NCBI GenBank assembly: GCA_016800925.1
Contig: JABCPU010000227.1
Coordinates: 1 to 64,000, forward strand
Reading direction: 5' to 3'
Length of the DNA stretch: 64,000 nt
Origin: Suillus spraguei
Taxonomy: Eukaryota > Basidiomycota > Agaricomycetes > Boletales > Suillaceae
Part shown: positions 12,083-21,720 of the stretch, piece by piece
How positions within the stretch are numbered: the first letter of the stretch is position 1
Layout of the letters: every line of letters begins with the position of its first letter
The notes under the pieces: model-generated
The model's input: the letters and a program-made list of their open reading frames with translations, nothing else
The model's database searches: none
Told to the model about the DNA's origin: nothing
Position numbers and translations under genes: made by a program

Positions 12083-12825
12083 TCTATAAAGTAAGGGGGG
12101 AAAGGTGGGAATGTGCTCGCTAGCTCACGTGGCTTTCGCTTAGGAGCGCTTGCTACGCTTAGCTCGCTTAACACCTTTTTGGAAATTTCTCGCATGGTTT
12201 TTTTCAAGTGCCGACACAGTTGTCCATTGTGTGATTGCGTGGATTTGTCATGTGCAGCGCCACACGTGTTGAAATTTGCCACGGGTTGTCTGAAGCTGGG
12301 GTAAAAACAAATTATGGGTTGTCATTTGCCACAGGTTGTCTGAAGCTGGGGGAAAATGAAATTATTAGGATGGAGCTGAGGCCAGGGAGCCAAAAGGGAG
12401 AGTGAAGGCAAAAGTGAAGGCAAAAAGGAGTGCAAAGGAGTGGAAAGCAAAAAAGGAGGGCAAGCCAAAAATGAGTGCAATTGCAGAAGATGGCTGATAG
12501 GTAAAAACAGAAGGAACTCATCAGGGGCTGGAAGGAGTGGTGGCACCATGGTCAAGTCATCAGGAACAGGTTGATACCTATAACAAGCTACTCCATCAGG
12601 TACCAATACCAGGTTGGAAGTTGCCAGCAGGCTGGAAGTGTCCTCCCCTACCCTCAGGAAACATCTTCTGATAGATTTCTCTTAGATTGATTATAATTTT
12701 GGCTATCAAAGAATCTAAACTTTGTCATTTGAAAAATCATTTTATTTGTTTCAAAAGCTGCTATGATCATTAGGATGGAGAGATGGGGGGACAGAAGAGC
12801 ATGGGGAGGAGAGAATGAAGGCATG

Positions 12826-13515
12826 GGAGACAGGAGGTGGGAGACAGGAGACAGGAGATGAGAGACGGGAGACAGGAGACAGGAGATGGGAGACAGGAGA
12901 TGGGAGATGGGAGACAGGAGATGGGAGATGGGAGACAGGAGACAGGAGATGGGAGATGGGAGACAGGAGACAGGAGATGGGAGATGGGAGACAGGAGACA
13001 GGAGAAAGGAGAAAGGAGATGGGAGATGGGAGACACAAGATGGGGGACACAAGATAGGAGACACAAGACGGGAGATGGGAGACAGGAGACACAAGATGGG
13101 GGACACAAGATGGGAGACACAAGACTGGAGATGGGAGACACAAGATGGGAGACGGGAGATTGGGAGACAGGAGATGGGAGACGGGAGACGGGAGACGGGA
13201 GACGGGAGACGGGAGACAGGAGACGGGAGACGGGAGATGGGAGACGGGAGATGGGAGACGGGAGACGGGAGACACAAGACGGGAGACACAAGACGGGAGA
13301 CACAAGATGGGAGACACAAGATGGGAGACGGGAGACACATGATGGGAGACACAAGATGGGAGATGGGAGACAGGAGACACAAGATGGGAGATAGGAGATG
13401 GGAGACACAAGATGGGAGACAGGGGATGGGAGACACAAGATAAGAGACAGCAGACTGGTAAGAGGAAATGAGAGACAGGAGACCAGTAACAGGAGATGGG
13501 AGACAGGAGATAGGA
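12826..13515. repeat. purine-rich GGGAGACAGGAGAT-type minisatellite
   Basis: About 690 bp of 7-base units (GGGAGAC, AGGAGAC, GGGAGAT) interspersed with ACACAAGAT variants. The plus strand is almost all purine, and all frames are open on both strands because of the low complexity; the long Leu-Pro-Ser-rich reading on the minus strand is not a gene. Such tracts can form triplex or G-rich structures. Confidence 0.85.
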
Positions 13516-13784
13516 CACTTGCATGATTTTGTTGTGTGACAACTTAACACTGTTGCCCCCTATTAAAACTTGACACAAAAGATTTATTCAAGTTAATAGT
13601 TTGCAGGAAATAATTTAAAAAAATCAAAATCAAATGCAATGACATGAGGATGAGATGGGCAATATAAACTCACAAAGATGGTGATGTGGTACTTTTACTT
13701 CTGTCAAAATAGTGGTCAAAGTTATAATTTATTTCAAGACCTATTATCATTATTGAAGATAATTATTAGGATGAAGTAAAGGCC

Positions 13785-14000
13785 AGAAAGCCAAAAAGAG
13801 TGCTTCGCACTCTTTTTGGCTTTCTGTGCCTTGGGCAAAAGAAAATTATTGGGATGAAGCCAAGGCCAGGAAGGCAAAAAGAGTGCGAAGCACTCTTTTT
13901 GCCTTCCTGTGCCTTGGGCAAACAGAATTATTAGGATGAAGCCTTGGCCAGGGAGCAAAAGGAGTGCGAAGCACTCCTTTTGCTTCCTGTGCCGAAGGCA
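13785..14000 (+). repeat. three tandem long hairpins at the Helitron 2 3' end
   Basis: These are palindromes at 13785-13825 (loop TTC), 13860-13917 and 13949-13988, followed by GTGCCGAAGGCAC. Sequence, order and spacing repeat those at 11841-12065, showing both elements share the same 3' architecture. Confidence 0.85.
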
Positions 14001-14018
14001 CAACAGGTGGTGGACTCG

Positions 14019-15089
14019 TAGAAGAGAGCGCCGCAAGCAGTTGGTATGATGATGAAAAAGGAAACAATTCGGTGTTGCATCCACATGGCAGTTGCCATGG
14101 ACAAAATAAACAGAAAGAGAGAGATCTGAAGAAGGACTGGCAATGAATGCAGGATATATTCGAAGTGCATTTTTTGTAGCTCCTCAAACTTGCGGTGCCT
14201 CTGCTGGTATTCGTCTGTAAGTCGAGCACGGTCATCATTGGTCTTATAGTAACCCAGCCATTCCTTGCACAAGACAGCGCCTAAGGCGGCAAGCAGCATC
14301 AGGAAATTCACACATTCCTTGACGTGCCCTTATGCGGACTTATTTACACTTAACTGCCTTGGTGAAATTGAATCTACTTGTCCAAAATTTCAATGTGAAT
14401 GAATTCAGAAAAAAAAAGTTGAGATATATTAATATACATGTTTTATTGTATTTCGCACTCAAAAAATATAGGAGGCCAGGTGAATGATGTGAGAGAGAGC
14501 AAACAAGTTTTGAGATAAGTGAGTTAAGCTGATTAAGCATGTTAAGGAATGTGTGAATTTCCTGATGAGACTGAATGTAAGGCTCGTATATGCAAGCACC
14601 TGCATCCAGATTTTGGAAGAAGAGTAAGCGACAGATGCCGAAAGGGCTACCTGCCGCTGGGCGTTCCACGGTGTGTTCTGCATCAGCTGTACCAAAAGAT
14701 CATTGGTGGTATCAGCGGGATTGGGTTGCATTGCAATGACGAATGCGGTATTGACGGCGGAGAACAGACCGGCCTGGTTGTTCGTGTTAGATGGTAATAA
14801 AAATGATGATAAAGATATTATATTTCCGTACGAAGAGCATTATTGTATCAATACTGTCATTGTAGTTCTGCACCATTTTGTCGTCATATTCGCCAGATAT
14901 CTTTTTGTATGCAGCCCAAAATTTAGAATTTGCGCCCTTTCCTCTTTCCTCGGCAATGCTGGAAGCTTTGAGGACCTCAATAATTTGCTGGAGAAGATCC
15001 ATGGGTGTACTAAAGTGAAGGTATTCAATTCTAATACAATCACACGAAAATGAGGACTTGCGCAGGATTTCTGCTTGCATTGATATCAC
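14019..15089 (-). pseudogene. DUF6535 membrane protein gene, interrupted and truncated
   Basis: DUF6535 proteins are multi-pass membrane proteins of unknown function, abundant in Agaricomycetes. Reading leftwards: NYNDSIDTIMLF, then an intron (about 14784-14839), AGLFSAVNTAFVIAMQPNPA, ADTTNDLLVQLMQ, a helix ending SLTFSL, then after the MITE at 14297-14567 LLAALGAVLCKEWLGYY, a charged stretch, HSLPVLLQISLFLFIL and FFIIIPTACGALFY. Removing the MITE with one AG copy joins SLTFS to LLAALGAV in frame. The left end stops at the Helitron junction (14019). The bases before Helitron 1 (read down from 4776) continue only 7 codons to a stop, so the 3' part was already short or lost. Confidence 0.75.
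14297..14567. mobile_element. MITE copy A1 (2-bp TSD AG)
   Basis: This 271-bp element has terminal inverted repeats CATCAGGAAATTCACACATT. AG flanks both ends (14295-14296 and 14568-14569). A second copy in opposite orientation lies at 29450-29722. It has no coding capacity. Its removal restores the DUF6535 reading frame, which fixes the boundaries. Confidence 0.85.
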
Positions 15090-16578
15090 AGAAATTCATA
15101 TGGAACTTCCTTTGAGCTCGGCAAAAAATATTGGTATGTGGGAGTGAATAGGGTGGGGGTAAAAGAGACACTACAGCGCTATAAGTATTTGCACCATTAA
15201 TATCTCGATGACGTTGTGAACGCCAGGTTTCAAGGAGCTTATGCTAATAGACTTGACGCGGCCCACGTCGGTGATAGACAGACTCAGTATTGAAATAGAT
15301 CTGGGTTTTGCGCACTTTGAAGGGAAAACTGTCGATTGATATCAGTAATGAGATATGAAGTCGTCCTTCGGTCATCTTTTTGGATAAACGGAGCTTGACT
15401 TCGAACACTGGGCATGATCATGTACAAGACTTGGCGCTTGGTCATCGTCCCAAAAAGAACTTATCTGTCACATGATTACCTGACCGGAATGCTGGCATTT
15501 TCTGCCTTTACCTCATAACAGACTGCGGCAGGATTCAGATCATGATACGGTGATGAATAATGGGAGGCCCGATAAGTGGAAGGGAAAGGGAAGCTCGCAA
15601 ACGGCCTTGAGTCTTGAGGTATGTCATCAAAAAGTGAACTCATGTATCACTGCTTCAGATTCGGCCAGGGAACTCATATCTTAGGTTAGATATACTAGTG
15701 GTGTTTGACGTGGACAGCTCAAGCGCTCAGCGCTCAAGCACGGGCGAAACGCACAAGAAGTTGAGAACCCTCACACGTTGCTGACTACCATCATGATGAT
15801 AGGCTCGATACACCTTTGACAATATCTTTGAGCGGCTTCAACGTCAGTTATCTGACGCCAAGGTACGTATGCTATCGTCGCTCGCGCTAAATGCCAAATT
15901 GACTCGTGAACGGGTTTTTTCCTCAATGTTAGAGTTATTTGAAGTTCACCAAAAAATGCAAACTGCAGACTGCGAACACCGGCCTTCCGAAAGCTTCAGA
16001 AATGCTAAGCCCGGATAGAGATTTGACGAATTCGAACAAACCTGCGGAGACCTCTAGCATGTGAATAGAAGAAACGACTATTTCTATCTTGCAAGGCTCC
16101 ACACAGGGCTGTGAAACATGAGTTCGCTTTTACACATTCACTGCGGAAACGAGAAAAATGTCAAGAATCAACCATACTCAAACTGAACCAGACAGAAAGG
16201 ACTTAGCGAAATTTCAAGTCTTGAACTGTAACAACATGTAGATACATGTTTTAAATGTGTCTTTGGGGCATTCCTTGGATGATATGTGTGCCAGTACTGG
16301 TATGGTATGTTTACCTCCGTTTGTTCAATTTTCTCCATGTGCATAGAAGGTTAGACCTGTCTAATAGAAGGTCTAGGCAGGTACATAGGGTCCGGTCATT
16401 ATGATTAGGCCTACGCCAGGGGGGTTTCTGACCAGCCCCGGATTCCGCATAAAGTGCTGTAATTTGGTCAAATACCTCGACTGCCTTCCTGCCCTCCTTC
16501 CTTCATTCTCCCTTACTAAGAGCTAGTCTTCCCCAGCCAAATCTTAGACTCAAAAGACAAGCACTTATCTTCTGATCG
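15090..16578. other. intergenic, no gene seen
   Basis: No ORF or spliced series is convincing on either strand. The last 200 bases (about 16400-16578) are pyrimidine-rich and presumably hold the promoter and leader of the ubiquitin-like gene that begins at 16579. Confidence 0.4.
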
Positions 16579-16925
16579 ATGAAAATGCACTCTTCGTCTA
16601 AGGCCAACCCTGAGGATGATAGCTCTATCTCCACAGACCTTTCTACTGAAATCATTGGAGATATAGAAGTGAGTGCTTATTGGATGACGAGAATTTTTCT
16701 GTATTTCAATGACCATCACAGAGATGCAAGGTGGACTTGGATACACTGTTGCAACACCTGAGAAAGTTGCAAGAACGTTGCCTCTCATCCACAACCGTCG
16801 CTGGTTCCATGACACTGGTAGACGCAACAGGCTACCGACATCCAATGTCAGTGCACTTCTGCGCATCATCATCCCATTCCAGAGATGGTAATCTAAGGTC
16901 GCATCAGCCCTTAGAAGGCGTTTAA
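16579..16925 (+). pseudogene. ubiquitin-like-domain gene, 5' fragment
   Basis: Exon 1 (16579-16668) gives a short acidic and Ser-rich start. An intron (16669-16721) follows. Exon 2 contains DLDTLLQHLRKLQERC, then GSMTLVDATGYRHPMSV and HFCAS, where homology stops. The L.DATG.....C.S pattern is the start of a ubiquitin-like fold found in many Agaricomycete proteins. The rest of the domain is found about 10.8 kb away at 27774-28046, beyond the Plavaka unit. Together the two pieces make one interrupted gene. Confidence 0.6.
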
Positions 16926-17463
16926 GGGATGGCAGGCGTATCAGGTCCCAGGGTCCGCTTATCTGGTCATACCTAGGTTCGTTTTTTTCGCTAATGTGCT
17001 GCTCAACTGCTGATCATTCCTCAGCTGCTAGCCATGTATCATGCTGATATGTCCTGCTAAGCCGTTTCCATTGTTCTGTATGGTTATCACACTGATATGT
17101 CATGCTAAACAGATGTCAATTTGCTATCGTATTACATGGCATTAGCTACGAGTAAGGTCCTGAATGTACTGTAAAGTGCGCGGCAGGGTAAAACAGAGTG
17201 AGCATTGCAGTCAGAAATGAGTAATCCCGGATCCTGGTATTAGTACAACGATTGATGAAACTTGACAGCGAAGACTTGGATGCAAAAATGTGAAAACATT
17301 GATGCGAAGAGACAGCGAAGGTAACAAAGAGATGGACGGCACAGCGAAGATGTTGATGTGAAGAGACGACAAAGCGATGGTGAGCGAGCCTGAAATGTGA
17401 ATATCATAACAGTCAGCACGATGTAAGCAAAGCATGGTGTGACCTACGAAGATGAGCAACCAT

Positions 17464-19618
17464 TCATTTCTTCTTGTGGGTCTTCCTGGCCTTCTTTGGT
17501 GCTGGTAATGGCGACTGTACAACAACCTCACGAATACGGCCCCTCTTGGCTTTGGACTTTGGTGGCTGGGGTTCTTCGTCGAGTTCGTCAGGCTCACTAA
17601 GATCACTGAAATCCTCATTAACGGCTGGTTCCTTAGCAGATACTGCCTGCTGCTCGGGCTTCTCAGATGTTGCAGATTCCTGAGGCTTCGGATCTGGACT
17701 GGGAGGTGGAATCTCGGGTGGCAGACTCGTGCTAGATTTAATGACGTCAGACTCGGATGCAGTGACAGGGACAGATGGACTCTTTGGTGGAGTAGGCAGC
17801 TCCTCTCCAGGACCAGAATCTGAAGAAACCATCCGCGCAGTGGCTTCATCTGCAAGCCTCTGCTCGTACTGCTTTCGCATTAGAGCAAAGTCGTCGTCGT
17901 TGTCGTCATCGGTGGTGTTCGTGGAAGATGATGCACGAAGCCCAAGCTTGTTTTTGAACAATTTGCTATGAAGCTCAAGGTTAGACACTGCTCATAAAAG
18001 AAGTTCATACATACAGGTTCCAATGCTCGTGCAGTGCCTTTGCCCAATTGGGGTCTGGGGCGTCACGAATAGTTGAAATGACCTGATAATAGGCACTTCG
18101 GTAGTTGTAATTTCCGTCTTCTTCCTTCCACTTGTCGCGTGAACCAATGGCGAAACGGCTCTGTATGAGGACATTCAGTAGTAGTTAAAATGTAAAAAGT
18201 AAGTGTATTGAGAGACGTACCTGAATCACACCATATGCAATATTCTCTGCTTCTACCTCCATCATATTATGGAGATGTGCATTACATGGACGCGTCCCAA
18301 CAGATTCACTGTCTGCGCAAAGAGCGGAGAAAGGTCCTGTGAAGAGATGCCTCATCACCTGAGAGAGACAGGTTTGATGAATGCTTGAAGATCAATCGGT
18401 CTAATAAAAAATCACTCACTCGCTCGAGAAGGTATCCTTCAAATAGCCCATTCTGCACCTGCTGAGGGTTGAAATTTTCCCCAGTGATCTTACTGGAGTA
18501 TACCATGGCCAGCCAGACCAATGCGCGCATCTTGATATCTCCATCTTGCAACTTTTGGTGTGTTCTAATCAAAACCGTCAGTAACTTCAACCAATAGTGG
18601 AGGGTACTTACACTATAGGATCTTTTAAATATTCACCCAAGTGCTTCACAGGACAGAGCATCCTGGTGAGCTGCGGGTGATTAATACCCATCTTCGCGTG
18701 TGACCATTGATTATTAGCATGAATGGGAGGGTCCAGATCTTTGTCGTCAGGGTCATATGCTGCATACTGTCCAATGACAGGTTTCAGATGGCTAGTGTCC
18801 TCTGAACGAACTTGTCCGATAATCGTTTGCATCTGTAAGCGGCATTAGTGCACAAACCAGTGCATGTATGCATGCATACAACTGCTTACCTCAGTGAGAA
18901 GTGCCTCAAGTTCTCGCCGCTTCTTCTTGTTACCATTGACCAGCGTTAGTAGGTATGGGGCAGCCGTGGTTATCTTCTTGTAGGTTCGCATCATTCGTGC
19001 CTCGTCATCCTTGGAGCTAGAGTAGTGTTATTAGCGAAAATGAAATGTGATCGTGAGCTGTACTCACATGTTCTTCAAGATTGCTTCACGGTCATTCTTA
19101 ACTTGTTCGTCCTCAATATGGTCCGCTCTTTTGGCTGCTTCTCGCTGCTCAACGAGAGGTGCAACCCGAAAGACATCAGTAAGTTTGCAAAACATGTCCA
19201 CCCCTTGGGGTATCCAACGTGCAACGTGTAAGCATTGCTCTTGCAGTGACATTCCTTTCCTGTATCGGACATTGAGAGATAAGCATGATTCGGATGTGCT
19301 GGCATGTACTTACTGTTTGGATTTGTTGCCTGAGTCTGAGTCTTTACGTTTCCTAAGAAGGAGGGATTAGATATGCATATATGCACACGATAACGCGAAA
19401 CTAACTTACTTTATTCGTTTGTTGGGTTTCTTCATGTCGGTGTCACTATCCGATGATTCCCTTATGTGTTTTTGCAGGGATTTCTTCCGTTTCAGTTCTT
19501 TGTGCACTGGCGAAGTCATGGGTGGTGAAGTGGAGCGTGACTGACGAGTCATTGAGTCATCGCTGTCTGATGAGGAGCTACTGGAGGTTGACAGTGAGCG
19601 GTGCCTACGTGCTGGCAT
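17464..19618 (-). CDS. DUF6698 family protein (cargo gene)
   Basis: DUF6698 is an uncharacterised basidiomycete domain. Reading leftwards: Ser/Arg-rich N-terminus (MPARRHRSLSTSSSSSSDSD), basic KKPNKRIK, coiled-coil-like segment (REAAKRADHIEDEQVKND), TTAAPYLLTLVNGNKKKRR, then the domain with LTRMLCPVKHLGEYLKD, FEGYLLERVMRHLFTGP, HLHNMMEVEAENIAYGVIQ and RFAIGSRDKW. A long Pro/Glu/Ser tail ends in basic KARKTHKKK. At least eight exons have usable splice sites (for example 17983-18013, 18178-18220 and 18361-18419 as introns). Basic clusters at both ends suggest nuclear location. It runs divergently from the Plavaka transposase inside the same unit, so it is probably element cargo rather than a host gene. 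Confidence 0.7.
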
Positions 19619-19878
19619 GATGATGGTAGTAAATAAGATGGAATATGATAATACGTGTCCATGACATTATCAATTACAAACTTTTGTTTGGTACTATTGA
19701 CATGTTTTGAGAACACCCTGGGAAACCTCAACGCATCTATGCGATCTCTCAAAATCTATGTTGACGTGTCAAGTACAATGATTAATTCTACAATTACATG
19801 ATTCTTGTGTACAGATTGCAAAATAAAATTACATGAAAGCAATGCGAGAGCAAAAAGAACGGTACAGCAAAATCTAAA

Positions 19879-20644
19879 CTAAGTCAAGTCTGCGGTAACA
19901 GGAGCAGGGAAAGTGCGCAAAATATCTAGACCAACAACGGAATCTTTAGGCTCCACATCCCTGAAATGGTGGTGACGGACAGGCGGCCAAGTAGTGCTAC
20001 TGTCAAATTTGGGTTTGCGTGGTGGGGGTTGTTTGCGGAATCCGACTAGGCGCACTGGTTTCGCCTTGATGGTATTAATCCTATAGATCAAGTTGTATCA
20101 ATGTCACAATCAGACAAATATAAAAAAAAACCTTACCTGGAACTCTGAGATGTGATTTTGAGGCCTGCAAGATCTTCAGCAAGCTTGATGGTATTGGTTG
20201 CGAACCTGTAAATTTTGATGTTAGTACAACTCACTAGAACACTACCAACATTATCATGTTTTGGTCCTCTTGTTCTTGCGATTGGTCGACGAGGTCCTGT
20301 AGATTCAGTTAGCGATCTTATTGCAAGAGGAGAACTGAATGATACTCACTTTTTCCTCTTGTGATTGCCTGGAATCAACAAGTCTGCCTCGCTATCTGAA
20401 GATTCTTCAATGTGAACCATCTTGACAGGATCTTTGAGTCGGATAATAAATTTCTAGATCAAATTGTCAGTAAGTAACATGAAAAGATCAACATTAATAC
20501 CAATGGGCCCGGGTTCTCGGGGGTAAAATTAATCTCGTAAGTTGGCCAGCCAGTTAGGATATTCTCGATATCCATGACAATGATATTGTCACGCTGGACG
20601 ATGACCTGGTCGGTACCGTTGACGAGAATAGATTCGGATTGCAT
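19879..20644 (-). CDS. unidentified cargo protein
   Basis: Exon 1 gives MQSESILVNGTDQVIVQRDN and ENILTGWPTYEINFTPENPG. After an intron (about 20456-20505) comes IRLKDPVKMVHIEESSDSEA and IPGNHKRKK, then a Gln/Glu-rich stretch, TNTIKLAEDLAGLKITSQSS and a final exon with KAKPVRLVGFRKQPPPRKPK, ending RTFPAPVTADLT. The second and third exons join one base out of frame at an A run near 20349-20353, so either the splice site is misjudged or there is a frameshift. No family is recognised. Same strand as, and 260 bp upstream of, the DUF6698 gene; divergent from the transposase. Confidence 0.5.
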
Positions 20645-21720
20645 AGTAGGTGATTATAAAAAACAGTAGTACTAGTAGTATTTGATTGAGGATGAATATG
20701 AAAAACGTGTAGTCGCATCTCTTTGCCTTACCGGTATTTGCCGGCTGACTTTGAAAAGTCACGTGATGTTTGAAACCAAATTTTCAAACTCGTTCTTTTT
20801 ACTTCTTCAGTTAGTACCATTGGGCGCTCGCTCATACCAGTTGCCGATACGAGCACTTTGCGTGGCTCCCCTCAGCAGGACACTGTTGGGTGCTTAGGCC
20901 CTGATCCACGACCATCAGCCATTAACTTGTGCATCTCGGTCCCTGAGCACCCAAGGGTGCCCTGGGAAAACTCATTTTTATTTTCATGTTTTAGTACTTA
21001 CTTAGGATTCAGGCAGGAGTAACGGACCCCACTCATCGCCATAGCGTTTTTCAAGTCAAATATCCTGTCCCAGCTGAGATCTCTGTCACAAGCTCCTCAA
21101 CCTGCTACGTAAAACCCTCCCTCTACTCATCTTTGCCATTGCTCTTTCAGCCCATGTCATCCACCGCCTCCTGAATGGACCAGCATAAGTGCCTTGACAA
21201 TGTCGAGCAGCTTACAGCCTCACTGCATTCTCTTTACATGTCATTGGCATGCCAATGAAGGCAAGTCTAGCTTTTGGAGTGCGTTTCGGGATGGTGAGTC
21301 AGATTTCGATTTCGTCTTTGTACCTGTTGTGGATTTTTACTAATGCATACACTTCATTCCGGTACCCGTTATGTTTCCCTCTCTGTACTGTATTCTTGAC
21401 AATCCAATATCAATTTCTAAATCAATGGTGTCGTAGTGTGACTTGTGATTCAGATATCAAAGATCGAGTCCACCTTCAGCATAGAAGCTGCCTCCAATAC
21501 TATCTCTACTGCAGTGTTTCCTCTCTTATGGTGAATCACCTTATGGCTGAGGTTATCTACCAGAGTTCCTGATCCTCTAGGGCTAGAACCGGCATACTCA
21601 ACAGCGGTAATCTGGCCGGCGCACTCAGCAGTGGCAGTCTGTGTCACCTATAAAGACTGTCAGGGATGTCTGGGTAAGTCATTATCCCCCGTACATTATC
21701 ATACTCTTATTCTAATTACA
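20645..21720. promoter_or_regulatory. divergent promoter region between cargo and transposase
   Basis: This is about 1.1 kb between the minus-strand cargo genes and the plus-strand transposase. It contains paired GGGTGC/GCACCC motifs (about 20886-20970) but no convincing gene. Regulatory signals of both transcription units must lie here. Confidence 0.4.

Larger units (their letters stand above)
12083..14018 (+). mobile_element. Helitron 2 (non-autonomous, tandem to Helitron 1)
   Basis: The 5' end (TCTATAAAGTAAGGGGGG and the next 170 bases) matches that of Helitron 1. The 3' end (three hairpins, GTGCCGAAGGCAC, then GGTGGTGGACTCG) matches its 3' end. The following host base is T (14019). There is no Rep-helicase. 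The interior holds a duplicated TTGCCACRGGTTGTCTGAAGC motif (about 12277 and 12327), a purine-rich tandem repeat, and a diverged copy of the sequence that precedes the hairpins in Helitron 1. It presumably depends on a trans-acting transposase. Confidence 0.8.

Noticed and set aside
12654..13578. Long minus-strand ORFs rich in Leu-Pro-Ser repeats (up to 298 codons)
   Set aside because: They are the complement of the purine minisatellite; all frames are open because of low complexity.
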